Shown one piece after another: positions 43,240 through 52,326 of a stretch of DNA of 64,000 bases (the stretch's first letter is position 1; every line of letters starts with the position of its first letter). The position numbers were made by a program, and so were the translations under genes. The DNA is from JAAYAY01 sp963674575 (GTDB lineage: Bacteria > Planctomycetota > Planctomycetia > Pirellulales > Thermoguttaceae). The stretch is from assembly GCA_963674575.2 (NCBI GenBank), contig CAXXQT010000005.1, positions 248,001 through 312,000 on the forward strand, given 5' to 3'. Under the pieces are notes generated by a model. The model worked only from the letters and a program-made list of their open reading frames with translations, was not told the origin of the DNA and did not search any database.

Positions 43240-45303
43240 ATGACGTTGTGCAAATCGTCCCCTTGTCGGTATGGCCTCCTCGCGGCTGCCTGTCTGGGCC
43301 TCCTGCTTTCGGGAACCTGGTTTCAAGCGTCGGCCGACCCCGTGGGGCCCACCGCGACCGACTCGCAGATCACCAAGCTGGTCGCCTTCTATATTCAGGA
43401 CCAGCACCTGTCGAAGCATGAGCTCGACGACGAGATCTCGAAGCGTTTTCTGGAGATGTTTCTGAAGACGCTCGACCCGATGAAGGTCTACTTCCTCCAG
43501 TCGGACATCGATCGCTTCGACAAGCAGCGGTTGAACCTGGACGATCAGATCCGGGATGGCAATATTCAATTCGCCTACGACGTTTTCAGGACCTTCCTGG
43601 AACGGATCGATCAGCGCGTGGTGTGGGCCGAAGAGTTCGTCGACGTGGCCCACGACTACACGATCGACGAGGAGATTCTCCGCGACCCGGATGCTGCCCA
43701 CTACGCGGCTGACGACGCCGAGGCGCGGGAGCGCTGGCGCAAACGAATCAAGTTCGACCTGCTTCGACTTCGCGTGGACGAGGAGGAGATGACGGAGGAG
43801 GAGCAGAAGGAGAAGGTTCGCAGGCGCTATGTGAGCTTTGCCAAGCGGATGCACCAGACCGACCGCGACGAACTGTTGGAGATGTACCTGACGGCCCTGA
43901 CCATGTCGTTCGATCCGCACACGAGCTACATGTCGCCGAATTCTTACGAAAACTTCCTGATTCAGATGCGACTTGAACTCGAGGGGATCGGGGCGGAATT
44001 GCGTTCCATCGACGGCTACACGGTGGTCAACAAGATCATTCCCAAGGGAGCGGCGGACCGGGAAGGCAGCCTCAAGGCGGAAGACCGGATTATCGGGGTC
44101 GGCCAGGGCGTCGACGGCGAAATCGAAGACGTGGTGGACATGAAACTGGGCGAGGTCGTCAAACGCATTCGCGGCGAAAGCAAGACGATTGTCCGCCTCG
44201 AGGTGACCGATGCCGACGGGCTGAATCGACGCGTGATCAGCATCACACGCGACAAGATCGAGCTCGTCGACAGTGAGGCCCAGGAGAAGATCTTCGAGCA
44301 CGGCAAGAAACCTTCCGGAGAACCTTTCCGGATCGGAGTGATCGATCTTCCCAGCTTCTACCTCGATATGGACGGCGCCCGCGCGGGAGATCCGAACTTC
44401 CGAAGCACGACTCGCGACGTTCGGAAGATCCTCGAAAAATTCAACAAGGAAGGCGTGGACGCGGTGATCCTGGACCTTCGCCGCAACGGCGGCGGCTCCC
44501 TCCAGGAAGCGATCAACCTGACCGGGCTGTTCATCGAAGACGGACCGGTGGTGCAGGTCAAGGGCCCTGACGGGTATGTCCAGGCCTACGAGGACACCGA
44601 CGACGGTATCCTCTGGAAAGGTCCGCTGGTTGTCATGACGAGCAAGTTCAGCGCCAGCGCGAGCGAAATCCTGGCGGGAGCGATTCAGGACTACGGTCGG
44701 GGGTTGATCATTGGCGACCAGTCCACTCATGGAAAAGGTACGGTTCAGAGCCTCATGGATCTGGGGGCACGCCTGTTCCAGGGGATGCGCAATCCGCCTC
44801 CTTACGGCGCCCTCAAGATCACCATGCAGCAGTTTTACCGCCCGAGTGGTCAAAGCACCCAGAACCGTGGCGTTGTGGCCGACATCGAGTTGCCCTCGCT
44901 GACGACCCACTTCGACGTGGGGGAATCAGACCTCGACTATGCAGTCGCCTTCGATGAGGTCAAACCGGCGCCGCACAAGAACTACGGGCAGGTCAACGAC
45001 GCCATCCGGCAGCAGTTGCGGCTTCTCTCCACCAAACGGTGGGAGAAATCGGAGGATTTCCAACGGGTTCAGCGAAGTATCGAACGGTACCTCGAACAGA
45101 AGGATCGCAAGACGATCACTCTGAACGAAGAGAAGTTCCGCGCCGAACTCAAAGAGCTTGACGCCGACAAGGAGAAGCGGGAGGCCCTCGAGGACGTGGT
45201 CGACGGAAACGAGTCCGGGATCCAGAGCGAAATGTACCTGGATGAGGTCATTGCGATCACCGTGGATTACCTGAACCTGAAGCTTCTCGCTCAGACTCAC
45301 TGA
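43240..45303 (+). CDS. prc: C-terminal processing protease Prc/Tsp (S41)
   Basis: 687 residues from the ATG at 43240. A signal peptide (YGLLAAACLGLLLSGTWFQA) is followed by the long N-terminal domain typical of Prc (about 40-240). A PDZ domain occupies about 240-330, with the loop EGIGAELRSIDGYTVV. The S41 catalytic part has VDAVILDLRRNGGGSL and the Ser-Lys dyad: the Ser in FSASASEI (471-477) and Lys499 in THGKGTVQ. A long C-terminal tail (about 560-687) is rich in Glu and Lys. In the periplasm, Prc degrades proteins with nonpolar C-termini and processes some precursors. It is followed by a terminator. Confidence 0.94.
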   Translation: MTLCKSSPCRYGLLAAACLGLLLSGTWFQASADPVGPTATDSQITKLVAFYIQDQHLSKHELDDEISKRFLEMFLKTLDPMKVYFLQSDIDRFDKQRLNLDDQIRDGNIQFAYDVFRTFLERIDQRVVWAEEFVDVAHDYTIDEEILRDPDAAHYAADDAEARERWRKRIKFDLLRLRVDEEEMTEEEQKEKVRRRYVSFAKRMHQTDRDELLEMYLTALTMSFDPHTSYMSPNSYENFLIQMRLELEGIGAELRSIDGYTVVNKIIPKGAADREGSLKAEDRIIGVGQGVDGEIEDVVDMKLGEVVKRIRGESKTIVRLEVTDADGLNRRVISITRDKIELVDSEAQEKIFEHGKKPSGEPFRIGVIDLPSFYLDMDGARAGDPNFRSTTRDVRKILEKFNKEGVDAVILDLRRNGGGSLQEAINLTGLFIEDGPVVQVKGPDGYVQAYEDTDDGILWKGPLVVMTSKFSASASEILAGAIQDYGRGLIIGDQSTHGKGTVQSLMDLGARLFQGMRNPPPYGALKITMQQFYRPSGQSTQNRGVVADIELPSLTTHFDVGESDLDYAVAFDEVKPAPHKNYGQVNDAIRQQLRLLSTKRWEKSEDFQRVQRSIERYLEQKDRKTITLNEEKFRAELKELDADKEKREALEDVVDGNESGIQSEMYLDEVIAITVDYLNLKLLAQTH

Positions 45304-45329
45304 TCTGGTCCAAGCCGATCTGTCTATCG

Positions 45330-45355
45330 CGGTGGTGTCGCGGCACCACCGTTTT
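45330..45355 (+). terminator. Rho-independent terminator after prc
   Basis: CGGTGGTG (45330-45337), TCGCGG loop, CACCACCG (45344-45351), then TTTT (45352-45355). A GC-rich 8-bp stem followed by a short T-run lies 26 bases after the prc stop codon. Confidence 0.75.
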
Positions 45356-45540
45356 GCATTGTCATTGACGTGCTAACCCGCCCGTAGGTTGGCTCTCCAG
45401 AGCCGACCAATGGAATCAACACCGGCTTCCGATTCCTGTAATCGATAGCGGCTGGCTCGGTGCGTCGTCCGGTGATTGAACGCCGCTGGCGGCGCGTGGG
45501 TCGACTCGGGAGAGTCAACCTACGAGTGTGTATGCCACCG

Positions 45541-46851
45541 CTACGGGCCGACCGCCAGTTCTTCCCGGTAGTCTTCTCCGTGACGCCCCGCAAGAAGAAC
45601 GAGGCCTCCCACGGCGCCCATCATCAGGGCAGCGGTCCAGTAGGGAACGCTCGGCCAGACGTTGTAGAGCCACACGCCGAGCATCATCCCGGTGATCCGA
45701 CCCATCGAACTGACGCTCTCGCTGGCGCCCAGGATGCCTCCTTGTTCGGCTGGGTCGGTTCGGCGGGAGATCAACGCCTGGACGGCGGGGAAGACAAAGG
45801 CGATGCCGCTCACTTCCACGGCCGAGGCGGCCATGAGCAGGAGGACGCCTCCTTGGCCCGTTTCTGCCATGGCGGCCAGCATGGCGAACCCCGTGACGGA
45901 AAGCGCCGTCCCGGTAAGGGCCAGCGATGTTTCGCTCACCGTATTCGCCAAACGCCGCACAAGGACGCCTTGCACCAGGCACTGGATCGTGCCGATGTAG
46001 GCAAAGACAAGAAAGACGCGTACGCTCACGAGCCAACGAGCATGATCGCTGAGGGGGGCTGCTTGGGCGGCTTCGTGGCTGCGGGATTTGAGAGTGTCGT
46101 TGATGAGCAGCGAGATCGTGCCCTCGAAGTTCGCCAAGGCGAACACGCTGACGAAGACCACGCCAAGGAGGATTGCGATGGAGGGGACGGAGACTGCGTC
46201 GATCAATGATGGAAGATCGAACTGGCGGTGTTCGCGCGGGGCCCGACCGGGGTCGAGCGATTCGGGGAGTTTGAAGATGGCGAATGCCAGAGCCAGGCCC
46301 GACAAGGCGGCCGCGGCATAGCCGGGCCACGGGCTGACGCCCGCATCGTGGGAGATGAAGATGGCCGCGGCGCCGATCAGCGGGCCGAGCGTGAATCCCA
46401 GGCCGAAGGCCGCTCCGATCAACGCCATTCCCCGGGCACGCTTCTCCGGGGTCGTCACGTCGGCAATGTAGGCCTGGGCCGTGGGAATGGTGGCTCCGGC
46501 GATTCCCGCGCCGATTCGGGCGACGAACATCCAGGTTAGGCTTCGCCAGGCGGACGCCAAGCCGAACAGGAAGTAGAACGTGGTGGAGCCGGCCAGGCTC
46601 AACAGCAAGATGGGGCGACGTCCGAACCGGTCCGAGAGACGCCCCCACACGGGAGCGAAGACAAACTGCATGATGGTGAAAGAGGCCATCAAGAGTCCCA
46701 GGGTCAGCCCTTTCTGGGCATCCGGCATCGAAGCCGTCAGTTCTCGCCCGTAGATCGGCAGGAGCGGCAGCACCAGGCCGAAGCCGAGGAGGTCAACGCA
46801 GACCGTGACGAAAACGAGCAGGAGGGCTGTCTTGTTGGAAGCTTGGGGCAT
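45541..46851 (-). CDS. MFS transporter (TetA-like, 12 helices)
   Basis: 436 residues from the ATG at 46851; a GTG at 46887 is also in frame. About twelve membrane helices are seen, starting ALLLVFVTVCVDLLGFGLVL. The MFS motif A is GRLSDRFGRRPILL (about 70), matching loop 2-3, and the motif GAGIAGATIPTAQAYIAD (about 112) matches the antiporter helix of DHA1/Tet-type exporters. A central cytoplasmic loop (DPGRAPREHRQFDLPSL, about 190-205) is present. It would export a small molecule by proton antiport. No regulator is adjacent. The drug or metabolite cannot be predicted. The stop lies about 200 bases past the prc terminator, so the two genes converge. Confidence 0.88.
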   Translation of the reverse strand: MPQASNKTALLLVFVTVCVDLLGFGLVLPLLPIYGRELTASMPDAQKGLTLGLLMASFTIMQFVFAPVWGRLSDRFGRRPILLLSLAGSTTFYFLFGLASAWRSLTWMFVARIGAGIAGATIPTAQAYIADVTTPEKRARGMALIGAAFGLGFTLGPLIGAAAIFISHDAGVSPWPGYAAAALSGLALAFAIFKLPESLDPGRAPREHRQFDLPSLIDAVSVPSIAILLGVVFVSVFALANFEGTISLLINDTLKSRSHEAAQAAPLSDHARWLVSVRVFLVFAYIGTIQCLVQGVLVRRLANTVSETSLALTGTALSVTGFAMLAAMAETGQGGVLLLMAASAVEVSGIAFVFPAVQALISRRTDPAEQGGILGASESVSSMGRITGMMLGVWLYNVWPSVPYWTAALMMGAVGGLVLLAGRHGEDYREELAVGP

Positions 46852-47354
46852 GGGCGGGCTGTGGGGAACAAAGGGGGCGGGAATCACTTGGAGCCACGCC
46901 GTGGCGACGGTTAACGCGTTTCCCTTGGAGGCTCGCCACGGCGAAGTCGCATTCTACCCCGAAAGGAACCAGAAATTATCCACGGCACCCAGCGGTGGGG
47001 CAACCATCTTTCCGGGGGCCCGCGGCGACGTCGCCGATCTGCCGCCTTTTCAGCCGTCGAGAGACGTTGGCATCGCCAAAAGACTCTGTCTTCCCGCTCA
47101 AAGCAACGGATGCCAGTATGAACACGGCCGAGTGTGGTCGAAATGACTACGCCAGAGGCTGGCGAGCCGGCGAGTGTTGTTGTTTCATCTGCGAGGAATC
47201 GCCCTTTTGCAGAACGAGAAGCGACTTCGTGCGAGAGTTCTTCCTTTCTGCAACGGCCGCATCAACGAAGTGCGGATCTACGACCACGCCCTTTCTCGGG
47301 AAGAAGTGAAGGCAAACGCCAAGGCCGGGCCGGACGAAGAGATGGAATGACCAT
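46852..47354. other. Intergenic region with a decayed LamG-type remnant
   Basis: About 500 bases between the MFS transporter gene and the PP2C gene. Several open frames (46805-47146, 46995-47309) have no recognisable features. The right end carries a LamG-domain tail (see 47234-47350). Nothing else is seen. Confidence 0.45.
47234..47350 (+). pseudogene. LamG/concanavalin-type lectin domain remnant
   Basis: The frame ending at the TGA 47348-47350 reads CNGRINEVRIYDHALSREEV and ends KANAKAGPDEEME. The (F)xGRIxEVRIYxxALS pattern is the C-terminal strand of LamG-like jelly-roll domains common in planctomycete secreted proteins. No corresponding N-terminal part lies upstream in any frame, so it is a fragment of a deleted gene or of a rearranged one. 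It ends 4 bases from the PP2C stop. Confidence 0.55.
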
Positions 47355-48686
47355 TCAAAAGAGGCCTGCGGCTCGATCGGCGTCTTTCCCGGAGTCTTTC
47401 TGACGCTTCAGTTGCCCCATCATGTAGATCACGGCGCGGAAGAACTCGCGTCCGGCGACGAGCATGTCGCCCTCGGTCACGGCGGCGGCCGCGGCATCGC
47501 GGTGCTGCTGGTAGGGGGGCCATTCAACTTGCCAGGTTTCCTTCTCGGCGGCCTCGTGGAGTTGATCCGTGAGATCTTTGGCCATGCCCACGAAGGCCAT
47601 ATCGGGCAGGCAGAGCGTCTGGCGGTAGGGACCTTTTCCCCTGGGGCGGCTGTCGAAGACGTGGGTTCCGGAACTGGTGTAGCGGTAGGCAAGCGTCCCG
47701 GCTCCGCCGATGGCTGCAATCAGCAGGCAGGCACTGGCCGGAATCAACTGCCCCATCATGCTGAACAGGCCTGCTCCGAGCACGAGCATTCCAAGCAAGG
47801 TCCACACCAGGGCGTGGATCGGGCGCGGTTGGGACCGGCCGTTTTCGAAAATGGGGTTCGTGCTACCGCCCTCGGCCACCCGTTGGGGGCCGGTGACTCG
47901 CGCCACGACGACGGTGATATTGTCCGGGCCGCCTCGCAGGTTGGCCAGGTGCACCAGGGCCTGCGTCGCCTCGTCGGGCGACAAGCAGGTCAGGATTTGA
48001 CCGATTTCGGCATCGTTCACTCGCCCCGTCAGTCCGTCGCTGCACAGCAGAAAGGTATCGCCCGGCTGGATCGGGAAGGGGCCTTCGATATCGACTTGCA
48101 CGTCGGGATTCGGGCCCATGGAACGTGTAATGACGTTGCGAGGGATGAAGGGCGGGATGTCCTCTTCATTCTCGGGAAGGTGGCCGGCCGCACGCATTTC
48201 CCAGACCAGGCTGTGGTCAAACGTCAATTGCTCCAGGCACTCGTCTCGCAGGCGGTAGACGCGACTGTCGCCGACGTGGGCCGCAACGGCTCCCTGCGGC
48301 AGAATCACCAGGGTGTCAACCGTGGTTCCCATTCCCCGGAAGCTCGGGTCGGCTTCGCCTCGGGCGTTGATGTGGCGATTGGCCTGCTTGACGGCCTCGA
48401 GCAGGGCGTCCGGAGGAGAGAGTTCGGGCAGCTTGTTGTAAGTGAGGGGGATAAAGTCGGTGGCCAGTTTGCTTGCCAATTCGCCGGCCGCGTGGGCTCC
48501 CATGCCGTCGGCAACGACAAAGACATGGCCCCGTGCGTTGAAACGCTCCTGGCTGGCGGCGAGGGCAACGGCCAGCGAGTCTTGGTTGTTCGCGCGGCGC
48601 ATCCCCACGTCCGTAGCGGATGCCTGCTCGAGACAATGATCCCAGATGCCTGGTTGCCGATCCATGCTTGACGCCGAAGTTGGCAT
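47355..48686 (-). CDS. PP2C-type Ser/Thr protein phosphatase with C-terminal membrane helices
   Basis: 443 residues from the ATG at 48686 (a second ATG, at residue 8, gives MDRQPGIWDHC and is also possible). The PP2C domain (about 20-265) has the metal-binding motifs VGMRRANNQDS, VADGMGAHAAGELAS, GTTVDTLVIL, HVGDSRVYR, LCSDGLTGRV and GGPDNITVVVARV. Residues about 290-345 form two hydrophobic helices (VWTLLGMLVLGAGLFSMMG and ACLLIAAIGGAGTLAY), after which a C-terminal cytoplasmic tail follows. It would dephosphorylate phospho-Ser/Thr proteins at the inner membrane, in opposition to kinases such as the one at 16786. The 157-bp repeat array lies directly upstream of its start. Confidence 0.92.
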   Translation of the reverse strand: MPTSASSMDRQPGIWDHCLEQASATDVGMRRANNQDSLAVALAASQERFNARGHVFVVADGMGAHAAGELASKLATDFIPLTYNKLPELSPPDALLEAVKQANRHINARGEADPSFRGMGTTVDTLVILPQGAVAAHVGDSRVYRLRDECLEQLTFDHSLVWEMRAAGHLPENEEDIPPFIPRNVITRSMGPNPDVQVDIEGPFPIQPGDTFLLCSDGLTGRVNDAEIGQILTCLSPDEATQALVHLANLRGGPDNITVVVARVTGPQRVAEGGSTNPIFENGRSQPRPIHALVWTLLGMLVLGAGLFSMMGQLIPASACLLIAAIGGAGTLAYRYTSSGTHVFDSRPRGKGPYRQTLCLPDMAFVGMAKDLTDQLHEAAEKETWQVEWPPYQQHRDAAAAAVTEGDMLVAGREFFRAVIYMMGQLKRQKDSGKDADRAAGLF

Positions 48687-48876
48687 TTAAGGAGGGAATG
48701 CCCTGTTCCGATTCTGGCCCGAGGCCGAGAGAATACGAAGTTTATTCTAACCTTGAAATCCATATCCAACCAGACCGTTGCCCGCTCTGTAGAGGGGGGG
48801 GGCGGCGAGGTTCGCGATGGGCGATATGGCTTGACCGCCCTATTCCGGAGAATCGGACGACGCTGGTGGCGAGAAT

Positions 48877-49975
48877 GTTCCGAAATCCCTTGGTTTTTCG
48901 AGATCGGACGTTGCTCACGGCAACCCCAAGAGCCCGGCTGCGAGTTCTAGCCGGGCTCTTCAATCCTCCAGTCCTTGGGAAGCGACCATCAGCAGCCGGG
49001 CTAGATGGGATAGCCCGGCTCTTCGCGGCTCCGGAGATCCCTGCAAGCGACTCGGGAAAATCGGGCGTTGCTTGAGGCAATCCCAAGAGCCCGGCTGCGA
49101 GTTCCAGCCGGGCTCTTCAGTCCTCCAGCCCTTGAGAAGTAGCCTTCAGCAGCCGGGCTAGATGGGATAGCCCGGCTCTTCGCGGCTCCGGAGATCCCTG
49201 CAAGCGACTCGGGAAAATCGGGCGTTGTCCGAGGCAATCTCAAGAGCCCGGCTGTGAGTTCTAGCCGGGCTCTTCAATCCTCCAGCCCTTGAGAAGTAGC
49301 CTTCAGCAGCCGGGCTAGATGGGATAGCCCGGCTCTTCGCGGCTCCGGAGATCCCTGCAAGCGACTCGGGAAAATCGGGCGTTGTCCGAGGCAATCTCAA
49401 GAGCCCGGCTGCGAGTTCTAGCCGGGCTCTTTCATCCTCCAGTCCTTGAGAAATAGCCTTCAGCAGCCGGGCTAGATGGGATAGCCCGGCTCTTCGCGGC
49501 TCCGGAGATCCCTGCAAGCGAATCGGGAAAATCGGGCGTTGTCCGAGGCAATCTCAAGAGCCCGGCTGTGAGTTCTAGCCGGGCTCTTCAATCCTCCAGC
49601 CCTTGAGAAGTAGCCTTCAGCAGCCGGGCTAGATGGGATAGCCCGGCTCTTCGCGGCTCCGGAGATCCCTGCAAGCGACTCGGGAAAATCGGGCGTTGTC
49701 CGAGGCAATCTCAAGAGCCCGGCTGCGAGTTCTAGCCGGGCTCTTTCATCCTCCAGTCCTTGAGAAATAGCCTTCAGCAGCCGGGCTAGATGGGATAGCC
49801 CGGCTCTTCGCGGCTCCGGAGATCCCTGCAAGCGAATCGGGAAAATCGGGCGTTGTCCGAGGCAATCTCAAGAGCCCGGCTGCGAGTTCTAGCCGGGCTC
49901 TTCAATCCTCCAGTCCTTGGGAAGCGACCTTCAGCAGCGGGGCTAGCCGGGATAGCCCGGAGATGAGGCCAAGTC
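48877..49975. repeat. Tandem array of seven 157-bp hairpin units
   Basis: GAGATCCCTGCAAGCGA occurs at 49034, 49191, 49348, 49505, 49662 and 49819, exactly 157 bases apart, with a degenerate first unit from about 48877. Each unit holds two hairpins: AAGAGCCCGGCT / AGCCGGGCTCTT (9-base loop) and AGCCGGGCTA / TAGCCCGGCT (7-base loop). Units alternate in two types, so the period is 314: 49191-49504 and 49505-49818 differ at one base only. 157 is not a multiple of three, so the open frames here are not coding. The array lies between the 5' ends of the divergent PP2C and PEGA genes. Confidence 0.92.
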
Positions 49976-50039
49976 GCTCTGAAATCCCCCATTTTTCGAT
50001 ATGGCCTCCCCTCGGCGGGATCTCTATACTCTCCCCACT

Positions 50040-50717
50040 ATGGTCCTCAGAAGAACTTCATTTTGCTCGAACGTCCTGAAATCTAGCGCGAGACTGCTGG
50101 TGCCGGTCTTGTGCCTGGTGTGCCTGAGCGGCTGCGTTCGCCGTCGAATGACGATTCGCACGAATCCGCCGGGGGCCGTGGTGTATGTGGACGATTACCA
50201 GATCGGCACCACCCCGGTTTCGACCAATTTCGTCTACTACGGGACCCGGAAGCTGCGGATTGTCAAAGACGGTTACGAAACGCTCACGGTGGAGCAGCCC
50301 ATTCCGGCCCCGTGGTACCAGGTTCCGCCTCTCGACTTCGTGTCGGAGACCCTGGTCCCCAAGGAGATCCGGGATCACAGGACTCTGAACTATCAACTGG
50401 TTCCTCAGCAGGTGGTGGCGCCTGACCAGTTGCGGGCCAGGGCTGAGGGCATGCGTGCCCGCGTGAGCGGAGCCGGGGTGTTGCCCGCCTCTGCCAATGT
50501 GATCCAGCCGCCGGCGAGCACCTACGGTTCTCCTGCCTATCCGGCGACTCAAGAGGCAATTCCCACTCCCGCGCCGAGTGGCTACAGCTACCCGCCGGCA
50601 ACGAACTCGGGAGGGACGCCGATTCAGCCTCCGCCCTCGACCTTGCCCCCGTCGGTAGCGCCCCAGCTTCCGGGCGGTCAGCAAACATTGCCTCCGGGCG
50701 GCATTCCGATTCGCTGA
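50040..50717 (+). CDS. PEGA-domain lipoprotein
   Basis: 225 residues from the ATG at 50040. A lipoprotein signal peptide ends in LVCLSGC (Cys33). The PEGA motif is RTNPPGAVVYVDDYQIGTTP (about 42-61), followed by KLRIVKDGYET. PEGA domains are small surface-layer-type beta domains. The C-terminal third (about 150-225) is Pro/Ser/Gln-rich and probably disordered. It would sit in the outer or inner membrane. No partner gene is seen; it follows the repeat array, which may hold its promoter. Confidence 0.85.
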   Translation: MVLRRTSFCSNVLKSSARLLVPVLCLVCLSGCVRRRMTIRTNPPGAVVYVDDYQIGTTPVSTNFVYYGTRKLRIVKDGYETLTVEQPIPAPWYQVPPLDFVSETLVPKEIRDHRTLNYQLVPQQVVAPDQLRARAEGMRARVSGAGVLPASANVIQPPASTYGSPAYPATQEAIPTPAPSGYSYPPATNSGGTPIQPPPSTLPPSVAPQLPGGQQTLPPGGIPIR

Positions 50718-50753
50718 GCGAATCTCCGATGTCGTGGGTGGGTGGCACACTCA

Positions 50754-50773
50754 GAGCGAAGCGATGGGCGTGG
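50754..50773. repeat. Copy of the 20-bp GAGCGAAGCG repeat
   Basis: GAGCGAAGCGATGGGCGTGG is identical to one arm of the inverted repeat at 6315-6365. Here only one arm is present, preceded by a GGTGGCACACTCA stretch that resembles the flank of the other copy. Confidence 0.7.
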
Positions 50774-50870
50774 ATGGTCAGATCATCCATCGTCAGCAAT
50801 CCTGGCTGGCCTCTGGCGATGCAGACGCAAATGAGGGGGCGTTAAACCCTTGTCTGGTTTACGCTTAATT

Positions 50871-51067
50871 GACGGCCATTTATGGTCGTTGTCCGTTGTT
50901 TAGGCCCGTCGTTTACGGCGGATCGCTTGGCCTGTTCCGCGCCGTCCCTCTCGTCTCTGCCGCCGGAGGCGGCAGGGACGAGAGGGAGAGGTGTCGTTTC
51001 TTGCGAACCCGTGCTAAAGCACAGGCCTAGGACCGCCTGCGGCGGAAAAGGACCGTAAACGGCCCTG
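50871..51067. repeat. Near-palindromic element C, copy 2
   Basis: Homologous to 14395-14604 over its full length: ACGGCCATTTATGGTCGTTG at the left, a central stem CTCGTCTCTGCCGCC / GGCGGCAGGGACGAG, GCGAACCCGTGCTAAAGCAC, and GACCGTAAACGGCCCTG at the right. The imperfect terminal inverted repeats are conserved. The surrounding 50718-51185 has no gene. Confidence 0.8.
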
Positions 51068-51185
51068 CTGTAGCCGCGTTGGCGCCGGGCAATTCGTGGG
51101 TGATGCTCCAGGCTCCGGTGAGAGCAGGCGATCGGCCAAGAATGCTCGGTGTCGAAGGCACAGTCAATCGAAACGTGAGGCAGTA

Positions 51186-52322
51186 CTAGCGACGCAGGAT
51201 CCCGACAGGCGGCAGGCTTTTCGATCCGTCTTCCGGCTTGATTGCGCCGCGGACACCCAGGAGTTCCGGGTGGCGGGCGATCTTGTCGGAGAAGATCCGT
51301 GCGTCGTTGACAATGGGACGCAATTCCTGGGTCAGCTCTTCGATGTTCTTCACGGCCCGGTTGACGCTGTGATAGAGTTCGGGATTGTGGACGAGCTGGC
51401 CGATCGTGCCCTTCGAATCGTTAAGGCTCTGGCTGAAGACGAGGACTTCGGTCATGAGTCGGTCGAGCTTGTCGACGCTTCCGTTCAGGCGGACGAGCGT
51501 CTCACCGCCCTGTTTGCCGAGGATCGCCGTGAATTCCTCGACATTGCTCAGGTTTTTGTCCACGAGGTCCATGGACTGGTTCATCCGCCCGATGGCGAGC
51601 CGGGTTTCCTGCATGAGCTCCGGCATTTGCTCCAGGGTTGCCTTCAGTTCTGCGCGGATTTGCGGATCGCCAATCAGGTCGTTGGCCGTGTCCGCCAGGC
51701 GGGTGATGGCGTCGGCTGTGAGGAAGGTCTTTTCTACAATCGCGTCGATTCGCTGCTTGCGCAAGAGCACCTCTTCTTCGCTGCCGATGAGCAGGTCCAC
51801 CTTGTTGATGAACCCGCCGAGGCGATCGCTTGTCGCGCCGACGGAGTTGATCGCGTTGGACAGGTTCTGCTCCAGGTTTCCGACCACCTGAATCGGGTCC
51901 GGAGCGACGATCCCGTCGAGTCGGGTGTTGAGCTCGATCTCCTTTTTGGGGCCGTCCCAGTCGCGGATCTTGACGAACTCGAGGACAGAATCGCCGAAAA
52001 GCGTCCGGTTGATGCGGCATATTTCGTCGTCGAAGAGCTTTCGGTCGCGATCGATTTCCGCGATCACCAGGGCGCCGCCTTCGTCGAGCAGTTCAACCTT
52101 CACGACGCGCCCGATGCGGATTCCGCTTTTGCGGACCGGCGAAGCGTCGCTGACGCCGGGCGCTTCGGGGAAGACGATGGAGATGCGGTAATTGGGGCGC
52201 CAGAGCCTTTGGAGACTGAACGACGAATCCTTGTCGGCAAACGACAACGCCAACACGGTTGCTGCGAGGCTGGCGAAAAGAACCACCAAGCCGGTTCGCC
52301 ATTGCATTACCCGGTCGTCCAT
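51186..52322 (-). CDS. mlaD: MlaD-family (MCE) substrate-binding protein of a lipid ABC transporter
   Basis: 378 residues from the ATG at 52322. An N-terminal membrane anchor (MQWRTGLVVLFASLAATVLA) is followed by the MCE domain (about 40-135, YRISIVFPEAPGVSDASPV, SGIRIGRVVKVELLDEGG). The long C-terminal part (about 140-370) is predicted coiled-coil or helical and is longer than in E. coli MlaD. MCE proteins bind lipids in the periplasm and cross the space between membranes. It is the third gene of an operon with mlaF and mlaE (minus strand), 4 bases after the mlaF stop. mlaB and mlaC are not seen. Confidence 0.85.
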   Translation of the reverse strand: MDDRVMQWRTGLVVLFASLAATVLALSFADKDSSFSLQRLWRPNYRISIVFPEAPGVSDASPVRKSGIRIGRVVKVELLDEGGALVIAEIDRDRKLFDDEICRINRTLFGDSVLEFVKIRDWDGPKKEIELNTRLDGIVAPDPIQVVGNLEQNLSNAINSVGATSDRLGGFINKVDLLIGSEEEVLLRKQRIDAIVEKTFLTADAITRLADTANDLIGDPQIRAELKATLEQMPELMQETRLAIGRMNQSMDLVDKNLSNVEEFTAILGKQGGETLVRLNGSVDKLDRLMTEVLVFSQSLNDSKGTIGQLVHNPELYHSVNRAVKNIEELTQELRPIVNDARIFSDKIARHPELLGVRGAIKPEDGSKSLPPVGILRR

Positions 52323-52326
52323 GACC

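Noticed and set aside
48985..49992. Minus-strand open frames of 80-119 codons within the 157-bp array
   Set aside because: The period of 157 is not a multiple of three, so each unit shifts the frame, and the apparent proteins come from repeating DNA.
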